In this document: positions 29,423 through 40,796 of the stretch, one piece after another
Layout: each line of letters begins with the position of its first letter
Numbering within the stretch: the first letter of the stretch is position 1
Source of the DNA: CAWGYT01 sp963826795
GTDB taxonomy: Bacteria > Planctomycetota > Planctomycetia > Pirellulales > Pirellulaceae
Direction: 5' to 3'
Length of the DNA stretch: 64,000 bases
Assembly (NCBI GenBank): GCA_963826795.1
Contig: CAWGYT010000017.1
Span: forward strand, 48,023-112,022
The notes under the pieces: model-generated
What the model was told of the DNA's origin: nothing
What the model saw: the letters and a program-made list of their open reading frames with translations, nothing else
The model's database searches: none
Made by a program: the position numbers and the translations under genes

Positions 29423-29896
29423 ATGCGAAAACGACTCATTGCTACGCCTGAGAAACTTCTTTCGACAACGGATATGGACTGGTTGGACCTTGCTCGGGTC
29501 GCCGACGTCGAGCTCACGTCGGAGGATCCGGCCCATCCCATCGAGTCGGCTCTTCTACCGGACGGAGGATCGGGTTGGCGAGCCGCAGATCCTGGCGAGC
29601 AGACCATCCGGCTGGTCTTCACGCGTCCACAACGAATCCAACGAATCTTGCTGGAATTCGTCGAGGTTTCCCTCGAGCGTACGCAGGAGTTTGTGCTGCA
29701 GTGGTCGGCCGACGGCGAGCAATTACCCCGAGAGATTGTCCGCCAACAGTGGAACTTCAGCCCGCAGGGCGCTTCGGTCGAGACGGAAGACTATCGAGTC
29801 GACCTGGTGAATGCCTCGATGATCGAGCTAAAGATCGTTCCGGACAAGTCGGGTGGGGCGGCACGAGCTTCTCTGGCTCGATGGCGACTTGCCTAG
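29423..29896 (+). CDS. Conserved hypothetical protein, discoidin-like jelly-roll
   Basis: 157 residues from the ATG at 29423 (MRKRLIATPEKLLSTTDMDW); an earlier in-frame ATG at 29381 would add 14 residues. No signal peptide or membrane span is seen. The pattern of alternating hydrophobic residues (QTIRLVFTRPQRIQRILLEF, then TQEFVLQWSADG and MIELKIVPDKSGG) suggests a single beta-sandwich of the discoidin/carbohydrate-binding type. The role is unknown. A large inverted repeat follows its stop at once. I am confident it is a gene and uncertain about its function. Confidence 0.65.
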   Translation: MRKRLIATPEKLLSTTDMDWLDLARVADVELTSEDPAHPIESALLPDGGSGWRAADPGEQTIRLVFTRPQRIQRILLEFVEVSLERTQEFVLQWSADGEQLPREIVRQQWNFSPQGASVETEDYRVDLVNASMIELKIVPDKSGGAARASLARWRLA

Positions 29897-29899
29897 TGC

Positions 29900-29986
29900 G
29901 GGTTTGGAAAAGGGGTCAGGTCCCAAAAGCCGGAACGGCCCTTGGGGTGCTTCGCGCTTTTGGGACCTGCCCCCTTTTTCAAACCC
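29900..29986. repeat. 31-bp inverted repeat, REP-like hairpin
   Basis: Arms at 29900-29930 and 29956-29986 are inverted copies with two mismatches, separated by 25 bases. The core is ggggtcaggtcccaaaagc on the left and its complement on the right. The same ggggtcagg core, or its complement, recurs at 43630 and 46512 and, with a different flank, in the repeats around the Y1 transposase. It lies 4 bases after a stop codon, so it may also act as a terminator. Confidence 0.75.
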
Positions 29987-30042
29987 TTTTCCAATCCGAA
30001 TTCGAAGAACGGAATCCGGCCGTGCAGACCGATCCGGGGCGG

Positions 30043-30675
30043 ATGCAAGTTACCATTCGGCGGTGCCCCTTTACGCTGCTCATGCTGACCGTGTTGATCG
30101 TGGCTGGCGTTTACGGCCAGTCGCATCTCGGCTCGCTGGACGCCGAGCTTCACCGGCAGATGGGCTCCTCGGTCCGACATCTCGTGGAGGGTCAGCTACA
30201 CCGCCTGTTCACCTCGATCATGTTTACGGCAGGCGGGGGACGATTTTACGCCTCCCTGATGATGTTCGCTGTTTCTGTCGGCTGGGTCGAACTGGCTTAC
30301 GGGACACGCCGCGCGTGCCTCACGTTCTTTGGTGTCCACCTGTTGACGCAATTGGTTCTGACGGTGGGAATTGCCTTCCCACTGGTGGTGCTTCAGTCGC
30401 GCTATGGTCCGCTGCTCTTTGAAGCACGCGATGTTGGCCCGTCCGCAGGCTACTACGGTTGCTTGGGCTTGGCGATCGCCAGCTTGTCGGTCGGAAAGCG
30501 AAACGGCATCTTCATTGCAATCGCCGGCGTGCTGTTGTGCCGTCTGGTCTGGTCCACGATGCGTCTCCCCGAGGAGGGCCGCATGATGTCGGCCGATCTG
30601 GCTCATCTGATCGCCTTCCCGCTGGGCGGGCTGCTGAATTGGCGGGGCAGCCCGAGGCCGAGACGTTGCTCGTGA
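30043..30675 (+). CDS. Rhomboid-like membrane protein
   Basis: A 210-residue polytopic membrane protein with about six hydrophobic spans, starting MQVTIRRCPFTLLMLTVLIV; an alternative GTG lies 21 bases upstream. Two features match rhomboid intramembrane serine proteases: GPSAGYYG in a late span, like the active-site GxSG motif, and a histidine in the last span, DLAHLIAFPLGGLLNW. The first loop (HLVEGQLHRLFTSIMFTAGG) resembles the rhomboid W-R loop HxxxxHLxxNM only loosely. It could be an active protease or an inactive rhomboid-like protein. A PEP-CTERM-processing role (rhombosortase) is possible, because PEP-CTERM proteins are encoded nearby, but this is speculation. Confidence 0.6.
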   Translation: MQVTIRRCPFTLLMLTVLIVAGVYGQSHLGSLDAELHRQMGSSVRHLVEGQLHRLFTSIMFTAGGGRFYASLMMFAVSVGWVELAYGTRRACLTFFGVHLLTQLVLTVGIAFPLVVLQSRYGPLLFEARDVGPSAGYYGCLGLAIASLSVGKRNGIFIAIAGVLLCRLVWSTMRLPEEGRMMSADLAHLIAFPLGGLLNWRGSPRPRRCS

Positions 30676-30956
30676 TCGGCCCGACGTGTTGGTCGCGACT
30701 GACGTCCAGATTCAACCCAGCCTGGTCAATTACTTGCCGCCCCCCCACCAGCCACCCACGAATTAACAGGTTTCCGATTGGCATTGAGCAGAAGAAACCC
30801 AGGCAAAACAGACCGCGACGGGCCGATTTGAGTCGCCTTCTGCGAAACCGGCGGGATCACGCGGTCGACTGGCGCGAGTATTGCTTCTGAGTTCTATCGT
30901 CGTTGGGGCCCCAACGGATTGTTGATTCGGTCGAACCATGAAAACGGAGAAATGGA

Positions 30957-31478
30957 ATGTATCGCAGAAATGCAATCGGATTGTGCGGAGCCCTTGTTCT
31001 GCTCAGCGGCACGCTCGCGTTTAGCGCTGAAGCCGAAAACGGCGGTCAGAAGAAGATCGTCGAAACGGCGATTGCTGCCAAGGATTTCAAGACGCTAGTC
31101 GCCGCGCTCAAAGCGGCTGATCTCGTCAAGACGCTCGAGGGTGAAGGGCCGTTTACGGTCTTTGCTCCGACGGACGAGGCTTTCAAGAAACTAGGCAAGG
31201 CGACCTTGGATGACCTGCTGAAGCCTGAGAACAAGAGCAAGCTTGCCAATATTTTGAAGTACCACGTCGTGGCGGGGAAAGTCATGGCCAAGGATGTGGC
31301 GAAGATGAGCGAGGCCAAGACGGTCGAGGGAGGCAGCTTGACGATTACCGTGCAGAATGGCAAGGTGATGGTCGACAAAGCTCACGTCGCGAGCGCCGAC
31401 ATCGTGTGCGAAAACGGCGTGATCCACGTGATCGACACGGTACTTCTTCCGAAAGCGGGCCTCAGAGCAACCAACTAA
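30957..31478 (+). CDS. Secreted fasciclin-domain protein
   Basis: A 173-residue protein: signal peptide (residues about 1-23, ending TLAFSAEA) and one FAS1 domain. Both FAS1 boxes are visible, H1-like GPFTVFAPTDEAFKKLGKAT and H2-like NGVIHVIDTVLLPK, with the intervening YHVVAGKV. Such proteins act in adhesion or extracellular matrix. Length and architecture are standard for bacterial single-domain fasciclins. The gene is preceded by about 280 bases without a gene, in which I see nothing else. Confidence 0.92.
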   Translation: MYRRNAIGLCGALVLLSGTLAFSAEAENGGQKKIVETAIAAKDFKTLVAALKAADLVKTLEGEGPFTVFAPTDEAFKKLGKATLDDLLKPENKSKLANILKYHVVAGKVMAKDVAKMSEAKTVEGGSLTITVQNGKVMVDKAHVASADIVCENGVIHVIDTVLLPKAGLRATN

Positions 31479-32149
31479 GCGCTGTTGAACTTAAGAGACA
31501 AGCCAACCGAGCCGGTCGCGTGAATCAGACGCCGACCGGTCGTTGGCTGTTTCGCGTGCGATCCGTGAGCTCAGCGCACGCCACGCAAGCGCCGCTTGAT
31601 ATCGGTCCGCCAGTTGCCGGATTCAGGCGTCAGCACCCGCAGCGTTAAGGTGCGAGTCGAAGCTCTGCGCGCTCCCCGCCATCCCCGTCTCTCAGAAGGG
31701 CGAAGCCTCACGTGGCGGCGAAGACATCCAGCGGCAAGCCTGCTGGGATTTCGTGTAGGAACGTGACCGTTCGCCCGCTTCTCCGACCTGCATGACGCAA
31801 TTTCCCAGCGGAATGCGTTCAATCTGCCGCCCGTGTCCATGGCGTTCATTGTGCCCAGCGTGTTCACACTGCGTCGCTTTCGGTGTCGGCCGAACGGATC
31901 CGATTCAGCGGAAACGCCTTCACGCTTGGTTCTTGGAGTCCGTCATCTCCGCGTTGTCTGTGGTGCGGATCATTCGCAGAAGCTGTCCCATGCTGACAAG
32001 TCTCCCGAGCACCACCCTGATGTTTGCCACGGGACTTGCTATCTTGGCGGCAGCCGCCATCGTCTGGACGCCGCTTGCGGGCGTGTTGAGTTTCGAGCCA
32101 GTGCCGGGACGCGATTGGTTGGCCCTCGCGCAGGTAGGAACTGCTGCTT
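31479..32149. other. Gene-free stretch before mprF
   Basis: About 670 bases with no convincing gene. Short frames on both strands have no recognisable domain and arginine-rich composition typical of noise in GC-rich DNA. The last 150 bases should hold the mprF promoter. A decayed gene is possible but cannot be named. Confidence 0.4.
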
Positions 32150-34698
32150 ATGAAGGGAAAACTTCGGACGATCGTCGGCCCGTTGTGCGTGCTCGCGATG
32201 TTGATGGGTTCGCTGTGGTTGCTGCACGAAGACCTGAAGCAATACCGCCTACGCGACTTTTTAGCTGGATTGACGGAGATTCCAGCCACTCGCATCGGGT
32301 TGGCAATTGCCCTCACGGTCTTGAACTACTTGATTTTGATCGGCTACGACATCTTGGGGGTCAAATACATTGGCCAATCGCTTCCGCTCGCACGCATCGC
32401 ACTTTGCTCATTCCTGAGCTACGCGGTCGGGAATTGTTTCGGGACGTTTTTGGGCGGATCGACGATTCGCTATCGGCTGTATTCCATTTGGGGATTGTCG
32501 GCGGTTGACATTGTCAAGCTGGTGCTGCTTGTCGGCGTGTCGTTCTGGATCGGAGTGTTCGCGCTGGCGGGGCTTGTGTTTATCTGGGAGCCGCTGCGGA
32601 TCCCCAGCGATTTGCACCTCCCGATGTCCAGCACACGGCCTTTGGGAACTGTGCTGATCGCCTTGGCGGCCGGGTACCTCGTACTCTGTGCGGCGCGGCG
32701 CAAGCCGATCTCGATTGGCAAATGGGATTTCACGCCGCCTTCCATTCGTCTATCGCTCTTGCAATATGCCGTCGCGGCGCTCGACTTGTCGGTGGCCTGC
32801 GCCGTGCTCTACGTCCTCCTTCCCGACAGTGCCGCCCCAAGCTATTGGCATTTTCTGGCCGTGTATCTCTTCGCGATTGTAGCTGCCTTGATCACCCAAG
32901 TTCCCGGCGGCCTGGGGGTCTTGGAGTTGGTCATCCTCGCCATCCTCAACCCATCCGAGCCGCATTCGGTGGTGGGTGCGCTATTGGCATACCGGGTGAT
33001 CTATTATCTGGGTCCGCTGGCAATCGGCCTGGTCATCTTTGGCGGACACGAACTCCTGCGGCATCGGGCGTCCGCACATCAGGCCCTGGGCGTGCTTGGG
33101 AATTGGACCCCCGCGGTCGCTCCGCGCGTCATGTCCTTCGCCGTATTTCTGGCGGGAGCACTCTTGCTTTTCTCGGGGGCCACCCCGGCCGCTGAAGATA
33201 GAATCGCAATCTTGAGTCGGCTCTTGCCACTTCCTATCGTCGAACTGTCACATTTCCTGGGGAGCATCATCGGCGTGCTGCTGCTCATTCTCGCGCACGG
33301 CCTGCAGCGTCGAATTGAGACGGCCTATTACCTGACCGTCGTCCTCTTGTCGGTCGGAATCCTGGTCTCGCTCCTGAAAGGATTTGACTACGAGGAAGCG
33401 ATCATTCTGGGCGTTATGTTGACGATCTTCATTCCTTGCCATCCGCATTTCAACCGCAAGGGAGCGATGTTGACAGAGCGATTCACGCCGCAATGGATGG
33501 CTGCTCTTCTCGGCATCATTGGGTGTACGGCGTGGCTCATGCTGTTTGCGTACAAACACGTCGAGTACCAGGACACACTGTGGTGGCAATTCGAATTCTC
33601 GCGAGACGCTCCGCGTTCGTTGCGCGCGATCGCGGGCGTGGCCATCGTGACGCTGATCGCGTTCAGCTCGCGCATGCTCCGATCGAAGGGACGACTTGGG
33701 GCTCTCCCGACAAACGACGATCTGCTGGACGCTCGCAAGATCGTTTCCCGTTCAGCCAACACGGCAAGCAATCTGGCATTGCTCGGCGACAAACGATTCT
33801 TGTTCAACGACGACCGCACCGCCTTCGTCATGTATGGCGAGGAAGGTCGCAGTTACGTGTCGATGGGGGATCCCGTCGGAAGTAAAGAAGCAGCACGAGA
33901 CCTGGCGTGGGACTTCCGGGAATTGTGCGACGTGGGGGGACGCTTGCCGGTATTCTATCAGGTCAATGAAGAGAACGTCCCCACGTATGTCGAGATGGGA
34001 CTCTCCCTGATCAAGATTGGAGAAGAAGCGCGCGTGCGCTGCGCGATTTTGCCTTGGAGGGCGGTGCTCGCAGGAATCTGCGTCACACCGACCGGCAGCT
34101 CACCGCGGAGGGTTGCCAGTTTGAAATCATCGAGCCGCCCGCCGTATCTGGTTTTCTGCCGACGCTGCAACAGATTTCGGACGCCTGGCTGGAAGACAAG
34201 ACGACCGCCGAGAAGGGCTTTTCGCTGGGATTTTTCAAACCCGAATACATCGAGAAATGCCCAATCGCCATGATACGCAAAGAGAACAAGCCTGTCGCAT
34301 TCGCCAATCTTTGGTTCGGCGCTGACAAAGCAGAGCTATCGCTCGACCTGATGCGTTACGTCCCCAGTGCGCCCCGAAGTGTCATGGAATTCCTCTTCAT
34401 CGAATTGATGCTGTGGGGCAAAGAGCAAGGTTATGAATGGTTCAACCTCGGCATGGCACCACTCTCGGGAATCGAATCCCAACCCAGCGGTCCACTCTGG
34501 AATCAACTTGCGTCACTGGCGTTCCGCCACGGCGAACACTTTTACCACTTCCAAGGGCTGCGGCAGTACAAGGAGAAGTTCGATCCCGTCTGGACCCCAA
34601 AATACATCGCATCGCCAGGAGGTTTATCGTTACCCCTCGCCGTCGCGAATGTCGCGACGTTGATCTCGGGCGGGGTGGGCGGTTTGCTGAAGAAGTAG
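32150..34698 (+). CDS. mprF: MprF-like lysylphosphatidylglycerol synthetase/flippase (frameshifted once)
   Basis: About 849 residues in two frames. The N-terminal half has roughly 14 membrane spans with the flippase-type segment SYAVGNCFGTFLGGSTIRYR and QVPGGLGVLELVILAILNPS, as in UPF0104/MprF. The C-terminal half (after VMYGEEGRSYVSMGDPVG) is the DUF2156 aminoacyl-transferase domain with YEWFNLGMAPLSGIE and FRHGEHFYHFQGLRQYKEKF. The protein would add an amino acid from aminoacyl-tRNA to phosphatidylglycerol and flip the product, giving resistance to cationic peptides. The frame changes near 34040, where loss of one C in a CGCCTG context would explain it. The two frames overlap from about 34054 to 34273. 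Confidence 0.87.
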
Positions 34699-35100
34699 TC
34701 CCGCATCCTGTCGGCCATCGAACTGGGCGATCCCGTCAATTTCGGAGAGTCGACATCATGATGTCCGGTCTCCCCGTCGGCGAAGGGTGGCCGAAGGCCA
34801 GCCCGCACGCTGGTTGAGCGGCCTGGGCACGCCGCCAGACCTTGGCTTCCTCACCACAATCGATACGTCCGTGCGACCTTACCGCGCAGCACACCGCGCA
34901 AGGTAATCGGCCGAAGTGACAAGCCACCGCGTCGGCCCGGGCCGGTGCTGGCAAGTCGCAGCTGAGATCCGGGCCGTAAACTGAAGCGAAACGAGTCAAT
35001 TCCGACACTCAGACAACGACTACCGATCACCCAACACCCATTGGACTTCGCGAAGAACCCTGGGTGGGCCTAGGTCTGCCGCGAGTGGAACCTCACCTCG
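34699..35100. other. Gene-free stretch with repeat remnant
   Basis: About 400 bases without a gene. At 34770-34799 the sequence matches the hairpin-plus-gtggccgaaggcc block at 29159-29188 with small differences, so a copy of the same dispersed repeat is decaying here. Nothing else is recognised. Confidence 0.45.
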
Positions 35101-35112
35101 CACCCAAACGGC

Positions 35113-35144
35113 GAAGGCCACTCGACATGTGACGAGTGGCCTTC
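35113..35144 (-). terminator. Hairpin after the PEP-CTERM gene
   Basis: A perfect 12-bp stem, gaaggccactcg pairing with cgagtggccttc, with an 8-base loop, about 26 bases beyond the PEP-CTERM stop codon. A true U-tract is lacking (only a short TTT follows on the minus strand), so efficiency is uncertain. Confidence 0.6.
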
Positions 35145-35169
35145 CGTTGGGGATGTTCGCACGAATCGA

Positions 35170-35942
35170 CTAAGCACGGCGACGCCGAAATTGACCGATC
35201 ATCAGCAGAGCGGCGGATGCGAGGATGGTCGCCGAAGTCGGCTCGGGAACCACCACGACTCCATACATATTGCGGCCTGCGTTGTCGGCTTGGAACAGGC
35301 TGAACGTGCCTGCCGAAAAATCTTTCGCGTAGATGGAGTACCACTGGTTAATAGAACCGTCCGCACCTTCATCGATGCCGACTTCATCCGGGAGCGCCAT
35401 ATCGCCCGCGCGATTCGTACCGGTCGTGACGGCGGCCCAACCGTCGTCAATGATCCACTGCATGCTTGTCGGTCCCAAGCCGGGCGGCGTTGTGTTGTCG
35501 CCGTCCGGGAGCCGATTGTCGATCAGCATGTAGGCTCGCGCGGCGCGGCAATGGTCACATCCAACCGATAATCGGCGTTGTCGCGGTTGTCGTTGCCCGA
35601 CATGATGTATTCGCCGCCGTCAAGGTACGCGGGAATGAGCACCGTATCTGATGCGTTGGTGTAGCGGTGGTTGCGGTCGACGAATGCCGGCGCAAGATCG
35701 CCGAAAAACCCCACCGTAAAGGAATCCCCAATCACGAGCCCCGGTACCGGCTCATTGTCGACCGAAACGGGAAAGGTTTGGCCGGTCCATTTCGCCGTGA
35801 TCGTGTCGGTGGCCTCGTTATCCCCCCCGGTTTCTACAACATCCGTGATGAGGTTGGCGGCCCCTGCCGAGCCCGCCCAACATAGGGCTCCAATGGCAAT
35901 GGCGCATTGCGCGATTTTTCGAACGCTTGCTGTGACTCTCAT
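35170..35942 (-). CDS. PEP-CTERM sorted secreted protein (frameshifted once)
   Basis: About 257 residues. The N-terminal signal runs to GSAGAANLI. The body (DRNHRYTNASDTVLIPAYLD, GGEYIMSGNDNRDNADYRLD) is a beta-rich domain of unknown role. The C-terminus has the PEP-CTERM tripartite signal: VPEP, hydrophobic SATILASAALLMIG, then RRRRA. The frame changes around 35525-35545, after VTIAAPR, into YMLIDNRLPDGDN. PEP-CTERM proteins are recognised by an exosortase, which is not in this window. A T6A7 palindrome-like motif lies about 185 bases upstream. Confidence 0.8.
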
Positions 35943-36123
35943 AGACTTTTTCCTCTCAGCTGACTACACGACGAGATTCAACCTGGACCACACAAGAACG
36001 GCTCTTCTCGTTCCACGCGGCTTGAAAGTGTCATTCGGCCCGCGAACGCTTCACAATATAGACTTAAATACCGTCCACCCCAGTCAATCACTTTGCCTCG
36101 AAGTCCGGTAATCTTCAACCGTA

Positions 36124-36141
36124 TTTTTTAAAAAAACCGTG
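36124..36141. promoter_or_regulatory. T6A7-ccgtg motif upstream of PEP-CTERM gene
   Basis: ttttttaaaaaaa followed by ccgtg, about 185 bases upstream of the PEP-CTERM start. The same string with gcgtg occurs at 53621-53638 between the ECF sigma factor and the giant protein. In a GC-rich region this conservation is striking. It may be a protein-binding or bent-DNA site. Confidence 0.35.
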
Positions 36142-36511
36142 CAAAAACGGGAGCAATCCCGCTCGCAATGCTAAAAAACCTGAACACGGCATCGCCGTTC
36201 GCCGATCGTTTGCCCTGGTCCTCGCCATGCTGACGGCGCGAACGAACCTGCCGAGGCGAAATCGCCGGCCAAGTGTGGCTTTCCACAACCGCCGCGCAAG
36301 CTCGCCAGTTTCTCCCTCTTCATGAGCGTCTGCTTCCGGTCGCCGGACGAGTGGCCGCGGCAGTGCGCACCGCCGACCACTCCTAAAAGGTCAGATGACC
36401 GCACAGGCTTCGCGATTTATGGCCAGCGAGGTCGCAATCGTATGCCGCTGGCGGCCCCCCTCGCAAGCAAACAAGCAGCCCGAATCTTGGCGCGGGCCTT
36501 CCGCCCGGTTG

Positions 36512-36532
36512 GCACCGGCGTCTCGCCGGTGC
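36512..36532. repeat. Perfect 9-bp hairpin, dispersed gccggcgagacgccggtgcc-type repeat
   Basis: gcaccggcg, loop tct, cgccggtgc. Diverged relatives lie near 36634-36652 and 39771-39790, always outside intact genes. Confidence 0.6.
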
Positions 36533-36816
36533 TGCTTGACGCCGCTTGAGAAACGACGAAATGCACGCGGCGCTGGGATTACCGGCCTTAGGCTGCCCAG
36601 GTTGGATTTCATGCGATGTGACTTGCACACTCGCGAGACGCCAGTGCCACCTGGTCGCGTTTTGATTGCAAACGCCAACCCGAACCGAACTGGACCTGCC
36701 CCTCGTTTTTCAACGTGCCCCCCTTTTCTCGACGCATCCCAGCACTAAGCTGTGACGCAGCAAACGTCACCCGGGGCCCATGCCGTGTTCGCGTCAACGC
36801 TGAAACGGAGAACTCC

Positions 36817-39530
<2,714 letters not shown>

Positions 39531-39669
39531 AGCCTTCCCGAGTGCACAAGCCGGGTGATCGAGATCGCCGCCGAACCGTGAGGCAACACGGGTGGGTGCT
39601 TCCCGAAAGGCGTGCGCCCTGGGGATTTTGGCAGCGAGCCAAAATGCTTCACCTTCTCGCGGGAAGCTT

Positions 39670-39775
39670 GGAATTTGATGGCCCGCTCCGGGTAGCGAAC
39701 GACGCCATCGCTTTCGGAGTCGGTTCAAGCTGCGTTGCCATCCATCCACGCCATCCTCGGACGGCCGGGTGGCAA
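39670..39775. repeat. Dispersed repeat, copy 1
   Basis: A segment with gatggcccgctccgggtagc, gaacgacgccatcg and catccatccacgccatcctc. A diverged second copy with the same order of blocks is at 40508-40612. Confidence 0.5.
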
Positions 39776-39907
39776 TGGCGTCTCGCCAGTCTCGGGATCG
39801 AGCTCGAGCGAGCGTTCGCCGTCGCTCAGGGCGGCTGAAAAGTCACCCTGCCGGTAAAGGGCGGCACCACGCAGCGCGAGCGTTGCCGAGAGTTCCCAAG
39901 CGGGAAC

Positions 39908-40180
39908 GTCGCCTTCGGCGGCCTGTTGAGCGAGAACCTGCTGATCGGCGGCCGGACGATTTACGACACGCAAAGTCCTGTGCTGCGGTCTCTGTTTGCC
40001 GAGTGGACGTCGTCGGCTCAGTTTTCAGAGCGAGTTGACCACCTACTCAACGGCGGTGGGCTCAACGGTGACGCCACGCTGCAACTCGGGACGACGGTTG
40101 TGGACGACGGAGCGCTCGACGTGCTGTTCGGCGGACGGTTTTCCGATTGGTTCCTTCCCGACGCCGACGATGTTCTGAAA
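39908..40180 (+). pseudogene. Relic of the C-terminus of a calcium-binding-repeat (RTX-like) secreted protein
   Basis: The translated stretch NLLIGGRTIYDTQSPVLRSL, then EWTSSAQFSERVDHLLNGGG, TTVVDDGALDVLFGG and DWFLPDADDVL matches the recurring C-terminal block of large haemolysin-type calcium-binding-repeat proteins, which usually reads GGTT-x-YD, LAEW, RVNNL, LNGGGLNG and GRAG-DWF. No upstream coding region survives and the frame runs into unrelated sequence after about 40180. It is therefore a fragment and not a functional gene. Confidence 0.6.
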
Positions 40181-40507
40181 GGTCGCCAGCATCGGGATCG
40201 AACCGGTGGTGCGCCAACGTGTTTTCAACATCCATGAGTCGCATCCTCTGCGCAATTGCGCGGCGCCAGAACCAAACACCCGAGATTTCGCTTGACGATC
40301 TGACGACCCATCGCTGGTCGATCATGAGCCGAGGAAATGACGGAAGACTCTCATGAGTCATGAATTAGGCCTTCCAGAATCTTCAAAACGTGGATCGGCT
40401 CACCGCCACGGAATCGAGACGTGAGGACCGATTCACATGTCCCCGACGGCAAGTGGCCTCGAAATGAAGACAATGAGCCGAGAATCTTCGTATTTTCTCG
40501 GAGTATT

Positions 40508-40612
40508 CGAAAATTGATGCCCGCTCGGGGAAGCGAGCGACGCCATTATTTTCGAATACCGTTCGAGCGGCATTGGCATCCATCCGCGCCTCCCTCGGAC
40601 GGTCAGCGGCCT
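40508..40612. repeat. Dispersed repeat, copy 2
   Basis: Contains gatgcccgctcggggaagcg, gagcgacgccatta and catccatccgcgcctccctc, in the same order and spacing as copy 1 at 39670-39775, with numerous substitutions. Confidence 0.5.
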
Positions 40613-40796
40613 TGAGGGCATCACGGCACTGCTACCGACGATCATTTTTCTTGACGGCCGCGACTCAAACGGTAGACGTCCAAACACTGGATTCGAGTGG
40701 GCCCGATCCACGATAATGCCCGGGCCGAATTTCATGCCCCGTCGGCGCCGACTTGGTGACTGGGAACCCGTAAGTCAAGACCTCGCGAGGACAGCC

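Larger units (their letters stand above)
35943..36816. other. Gene-free stretch with AT-rich motif and dispersed repeats
   Basis: About 870 bases between divergent genes with no gene recognised. Contents: the T6A7 motif at 36124-36136, a perfect hairpin gcaccggcg-tct-cgccggtgc at 36512-36532, and a partial reverse-oriented copy gcgagacgccagtgccacc near 36634-36652. The same motif recurs near 39771-39790. The remainder is unassigned. Confidence 0.5.
39531..40796. other. Gene-relic region with dispersed repeats
   Basis: About 1.27 kb without an intact gene. It contains a minus-strand scrap that reads like one TPR unit (ALYRQGDFSAALSDGERSLE, 39840-39900 region), the calcium-binding-repeat protein relic at 39908-40180, and two diverged copies of a roughly 105-bp repeat at 39670-39775 and 40508-40612. 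The mixture suggests a landing site for rearrangements. Confidence 0.55.

Noticed and set aside
31571..31867. Minus-strand 98-codon frame before mprF
   Set aside because: Arginine-rich, no domain, no ribosome site; treated as non-coding.
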